Assembly (NCBI GenBank): GCA_900167925.1
Contig: FUZM01000002.1
Coordinates: 434,001 to 498,000 of the forward strand
Direction of reading: 5' to 3'
Length of the DNA stretch: 64,000 nucleotides
Origin: Bacteroidales bacterium WCE2008
Lineage (GTDB): Bacteria > Bacteroidota > Bacteroidia > Bacteroidales > UBA932
Below are positions 61,495 through 64,000 of this stretch, in pieces (position 1 is the first letter of the stretch; the number at the start of each line of letters is the position of its first letter). The position numbers and the translations under genes are program-made. The notes under the pieces are model-generated. The model saw nothing but the letters and a program-made list of their open reading frames with translations. It made no database searches and had not been told where the DNA came from.

Positions 61495-63213
61495 ATGAGA
61501 ACTTTCGATATCACCTGCCAGCTTGGCCGCGAGCCACGTCTTGACGACATCAGAGTAAAAGCAGCCGAGGAGCTCAGGCTCCGCAGGAATGCTGTCATCA
61601 ATGTAATAGACCCTTCAAAATCATACCAGCCTACGATGGCGGGAGCAGACGCGGTATGCCGCATTGCCCGCCGCTCGATCGACGCGCGCGGCGACGTTAA
61701 GGCCGTATACCATATCGAAGCCTACAAGGCTTATGAGTATTCCGGAGAATACAAGCTCCGCGAATATAAAGACGTAACTGATGCGACTCCGGTAATCGTG
61801 GTAGGATCCGGTCCTGCAGGAATGTTCGCAGCCCTCAAGCTCCTCACTCTCGGTCTCAAGCCTGTGATTCTGGAGAGGGGCAAGGACGTGCACAAGAGAA
61901 AGGCAGACATGGCAAAGCTTTCACGCGAAGGAGTCGTCAATCCTGATTCCAACTACTGCTACGGCGAAGGCGGTGCAGGCACATTCTCCGACGGAAAGCT
62001 CTTCACCCGTTCTTCCAAGAGAGGTGACATACGCGAGGTTCTCTACCAGTTCGTGGAGTTCGGAGCCGACAGGTCCATCCTCATCGACGCCCACCCGCAC
62101 ATCGGTACCGACAAGCTCCCTAAAGTTGTCGAGAATATCCGCAAATGCATTATCGAGCACGGCGGAGAGTACCATTTCAACTCAAGAGTTGAGGACGTCA
62201 CAAAGCTCAAGGACGGCTCTTTCAATGTAAAAGTCTCAGACATTTCCGACGAAAAGCCTAAGAAAGTCACATATAAAGGCGCAGCCGTAATCATGGCCAC
62301 AGGCCACTCAGCCCGCGATATCTATGAGATGTTCAAAGAGAAGGGCTGGGACCTCGAGCCGAAAGGCTTCGCAATGGGAGTGCGCGTAGAGCACCCTCAG
62401 TCTCTCATCAACAAGATCCGTTACCGCGGACAGTGGGAGCCGGGAATGCCGGCAGCCGAATATAGCTTCGTTGAACAGGTAGCAGCAGCCAACAACGGCG
62501 GGGAGCAGGTAGAGCGTGGAGTATTCTCATTCTGCATGTGCCCGGGAGGCGTGCTCGTGCCTTCGTCCACCGAAGCCGGGACGACTGTCCTCAACGGCAT
62601 GTCCAATTCTGCCCGCAACTCCAAGTGGGCTAATGCAGGTGTCGTAGTCTCAATCGAGCCTGAAGATGTTCCGGAGGAATACGCCAAGGACGGCGCCTTC
62701 GCCCTGATGAACTTCCAGAGGGATGTCGAGAAAAAGATGTTCGACTTCGTCCATGAGAATTATCCTGACGCCAACCCTCTTGCCGCCCCTGCCCAGAGAA
62801 TGGTGGATTTCTGCGAAGAAGAGATCTCTGAAACCCTTCCTGAGACTTCGTACCATCCGGGCGCAGTATCTGCACCTCTGCACGAGCTTCTCCCGAAGAA
62901 TGTCGCCGAGAGGCTCCAGCAGGCTTTCCCGTCCGTCAACATGCACGGAATGCGCGGCTACTATACCAACGACGCCCTGCTTCTCGGAGTAGAGTCGAGG
63001 ACTTCCTCCCCTATCCGCATGACCAGGGGTACGGAGACCTTCCAGTGCGAGCAGGTACCCGGACTTTTCCCTTGCGGAGAAGGCGCCGGATACTCAGGCG
63101 GTATAGTCTCTTCTGGTATCGACGGTATCCTCTGCGCAATCGCAGCAGCCAAGTTCCTTAACCCGGAGGGGCCGGCACCTGAAAAAGAGGAAGAAACGGC
63201 TCCGCAGGAGTAA
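61495..63213 (+). CDS. FAD-dependent oxidoreductase, uncharacterised family
   Basis: 572-aa flavoprotein. The Rossmann FAD motif VVGSGPAGMFAALKLLTLGLKPVILERG starts near residue 102. A conserved block CYGEGGAGTFSDGKLFTRS follows, and the C-terminus has GEGAGYSGGIVSSGIDG contacting the flavin. The N-terminal 95 residues form a separate domain with an RNA-binding-like pattern (LRRNAVINVIDPSKSY). Widespread in bacteria, substrate unknown. The Pro/Glu-rich tail (PEKEEETAPQE) is unusual but short. Confidence 0.88.
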   Translation: MRTFDITCQLGREPRLDDIRVKAAEELRLRRNAVINVIDPSKSYQPTMAGADAVCRIARRSIDARGDVKAVYHIEAYKAYEYSGEYKLREYKDVTDATPVIVVGSGPAGMFAALKLLTLGLKPVILERGKDVHKRKADMAKLSREGVVNPDSNYCYGEGGAGTFSDGKLFTRSSKRGDIREVLYQFVEFGADRSILIDAHPHIGTDKLPKVVENIRKCIIEHGGEYHFNSRVEDVTKLKDGSFNVKVSDISDEKPKKVTYKGAAVIMATGHSARDIYEMFKEKGWDLEPKGFAMGVRVEHPQSLINKIRYRGQWEPGMPAAEYSFVEQVAAANNGGEQVERGVFSFCMCPGGVLVPSSTEAGTTVLNGMSNSARNSKWANAGVVVSIEPEDVPEEYAKDGAFALMNFQRDVEKKMFDFVHENYPDANPLAAPAQRMVDFCEEEISETLPETSYHPGAVSAPLHELLPKNVAERLQQAFPSVNMHGMRGYYTNDALLLGVESRTSSPIRMTRGTETFQCEQVPGLFPCGEGAGYSGGIVSSGIDGILCAIAAAKFLNPEGPAPEKEEETAPQE

Positions 63214-63247
63214 GCTTTCACCTATATGAATTCTGAATAGTTTTTGC

Positions 63248-63255
63248 TAAATTTG
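63248..63255 (+). promoter_or_regulatory. Promoter -7 box for the TamB-like gene
   Basis: TAAATTTG, exact TAnnTTTG, 50 bp before the first in-frame ATG of the downstream gene. Confidence 0.68.
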
Positions 63256-63305
63256 TAGATTGGCAAAAATATAAGCGTATCAAAAAGTTTCTGAAAATAT
63301 CGGGC

Positions 63306-64000
63306 ATGTCTTCGATCGTCCTTCTGACGATCCTCTTCGGTCTTGCCATTGCAGCCCAGGCCCCTGCAGTCCAGACTTTCCTTGCCCGTAAGGTCATCGA
63401 CAGATTCAAAGACGAAATCAATGCCGACATTACCTTCGACGAACTGCTGATACGTCCATTCGATGCCGTTTCCCTCACCAACGTAGCGATTATCGACCGG
63501 AATCCATATCTCGGAGAAGACAATCCGTCAAAAGAGCGTCTGGACACCTTCGCCCGGGCGAAGCAGATCACCGCAATCTTCAGCATAAAGGGCCTGCTCC
63601 ACAACGAAGGCCTCTACGTACGCGAGATCACGGTCGAGGATGGAATGATGGTCCTTACGACCGAGCCGGCTGGCGATGGCCTTTCCACCACCAACATCAA
63701 GAGGATATTCAACGGCGGCAACAAGCCGAAAGTCAAGAAAGAACCATCCGACAAGACCATATTCGAGGCTGACAGGGCCTTCATCGACGGTTTCCGCTTC
63801 CGCCTCCGCAACTTCAGAAACAAGAAAGTCGTCGCCGAGGATGCGATTTCATGGAACGACCTCGATGTCAGGGACATCCATCTGCGCGCCCGCAAGCTTA
63901 AATTCCACGGCAAGGTAATGGAAGGCATCGCCGACGAGCTTTCCTTCCACGAAAAGAGCGGGTACAAGGTGCTCCACCTCAGCGGGAATGCCAAGGTGGG
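63306..64000 (+). CDS. TamB/AsmA-like translocation and assembly protein, 5' part
   Basis: Open frame running off the window end; 231 complete codons are visible. One N-terminal membrane helix (SSIVLLTILFGLAIAAQA) is followed by AsmA/TamB-like sequence with beta strands (INADITFDELLIRPFDAVSLTNVAIIDRNPYLG, LLHNEGLYVREITVEDGMMVL), typical of the periplasmic lipid-transfer proteins TamB/YhdP that span about 1500 residues in Bacteroidetes. The frame is open upstream to the promoter without an ATG, GTG or TTG; codons KRIKKFLKISG before the ATG look protein-like, so a rare start (CTG 63291 or ATC 63279) is possible. Confidence 0.75.
   Translation, partial: MSSIVLLTILFGLAIAAQAPAVQTFLARKVIDRFKDEINADITFDELLIRPFDAVSLTNVAIIDRNPYLGEDNPSKERLDTFARAKQITAIFSIKGLLHNEGLYVREITVEDGMMVLTTEPAGDGLSTTNIKRIFNGGNKPKVKKEPSDKTIFEADRAFIDGFRFRLRNFRNKKVVAEDAISWNDLDVRDIHLRARKLKFHGKVMEGIADELSFHEKSGYKVLHLSGNAKV

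Noticed and set aside
1..64000. tRNA or rRNA genes
   Set aside because: I looked through the intergenic spacers for cloverleaf arms and CCA ends and saw none; a tRNAscan run would be decisive.

Overview
The window looks like a Bacteroidales chromosome, probably an uncultured gut or rumen lineage of moderate GC; I cannot name a genus. Supporting signs are many promoters with the Bacteroidetes -7 box TAnnTTTG, almost no Shine-Dalgarno sequences, numerous lipoproteins, a FimA/Mfa-type fimbrial operon, DUF3857 proteins, a LicD-type glycan locus and short housekeeping operons. No tRNA, rRNA, CRISPR array or intact insertion sequence was seen. One RNA gene, the small SRP RNA, is clear.

Layout. 0-3.6 kb (+): DPP IV-type peptidase, HAD-family lipoprotein, free methionine-R-sulfoxide reductase. 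3.6-7.6 kb (-): an ABC exporter followed by a 5'-nucleotidase split into two lipoproteins. 7.7-11.5 kb (-): holA, then the cca-xer-hpf operon. 11.5-15.8 kb (-): two DUF3857 transglutaminase-like proteins and an HSDR_N nuclease-like protein. 15.9-17.7 kb: aquaporin and manC. 17.7-19.6 kb: an accessory island with a palindrome cluster, a HARE-HTH mini-protein, a divergent Mrr-like nuclease and a nested-stem repeat. 19.6-21.9 kb (-): ECF sigma operon. 22-26.6 kb: CobW-type GTPase, thrB-thrC, patatin. 26.6-28.1 kb: 1.5 kb without a convincing gene but packed with repeats. 28.1-37.5 kb: obgE, PAP2, tgt-lptG-dut-murF, nucleoside transporter, M3 peptidase, a Cys-rich protein. 37.8-46 kb (+): a short SSB and a five-gene fimbrial operon. 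46.1-48.8 kb (-): two lipoproteins. 48.9-58.3 kb (-): surface-glycan locus with GDP-fucose synthesis, phosphonate synthesis, a reductase-LicD fusion, a glycosyltransferase and a flippase. 58.4-64 kb (+): SRP RNA, cdd, mnmA, tsaD, an FAD protein and the start of a TamB/AsmA-like protein.

How genes work together. manC, gmd and fcl supply GDP-mannose and then GDP-L-fucose. PEP mutase, the reductase-LicD fusion, the glycosyltransferase and the flippase suggest a phosphonate-decorated surface polysaccharide. The fimbrial operon supplies an OmpA-like protein, stalk, anchor and tip candidates.

The most unusual signals are two families of non-coding repeats. The first is a roughly 207-bp element at 19321-19526 and 27723-27930 whose two halves pair as five nested stems in the same order in both copies, although the outermost and innermost stems differ in sequence; a third, diverged copy lies inverted at 26620-26879. 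The second is three clusters of alternating inverted repeats (17786-17880, 27158-27270, 27461-27594), each with its own stem sequence; two share small motifs outside the stem. Both families occupy the same two accessory islands.
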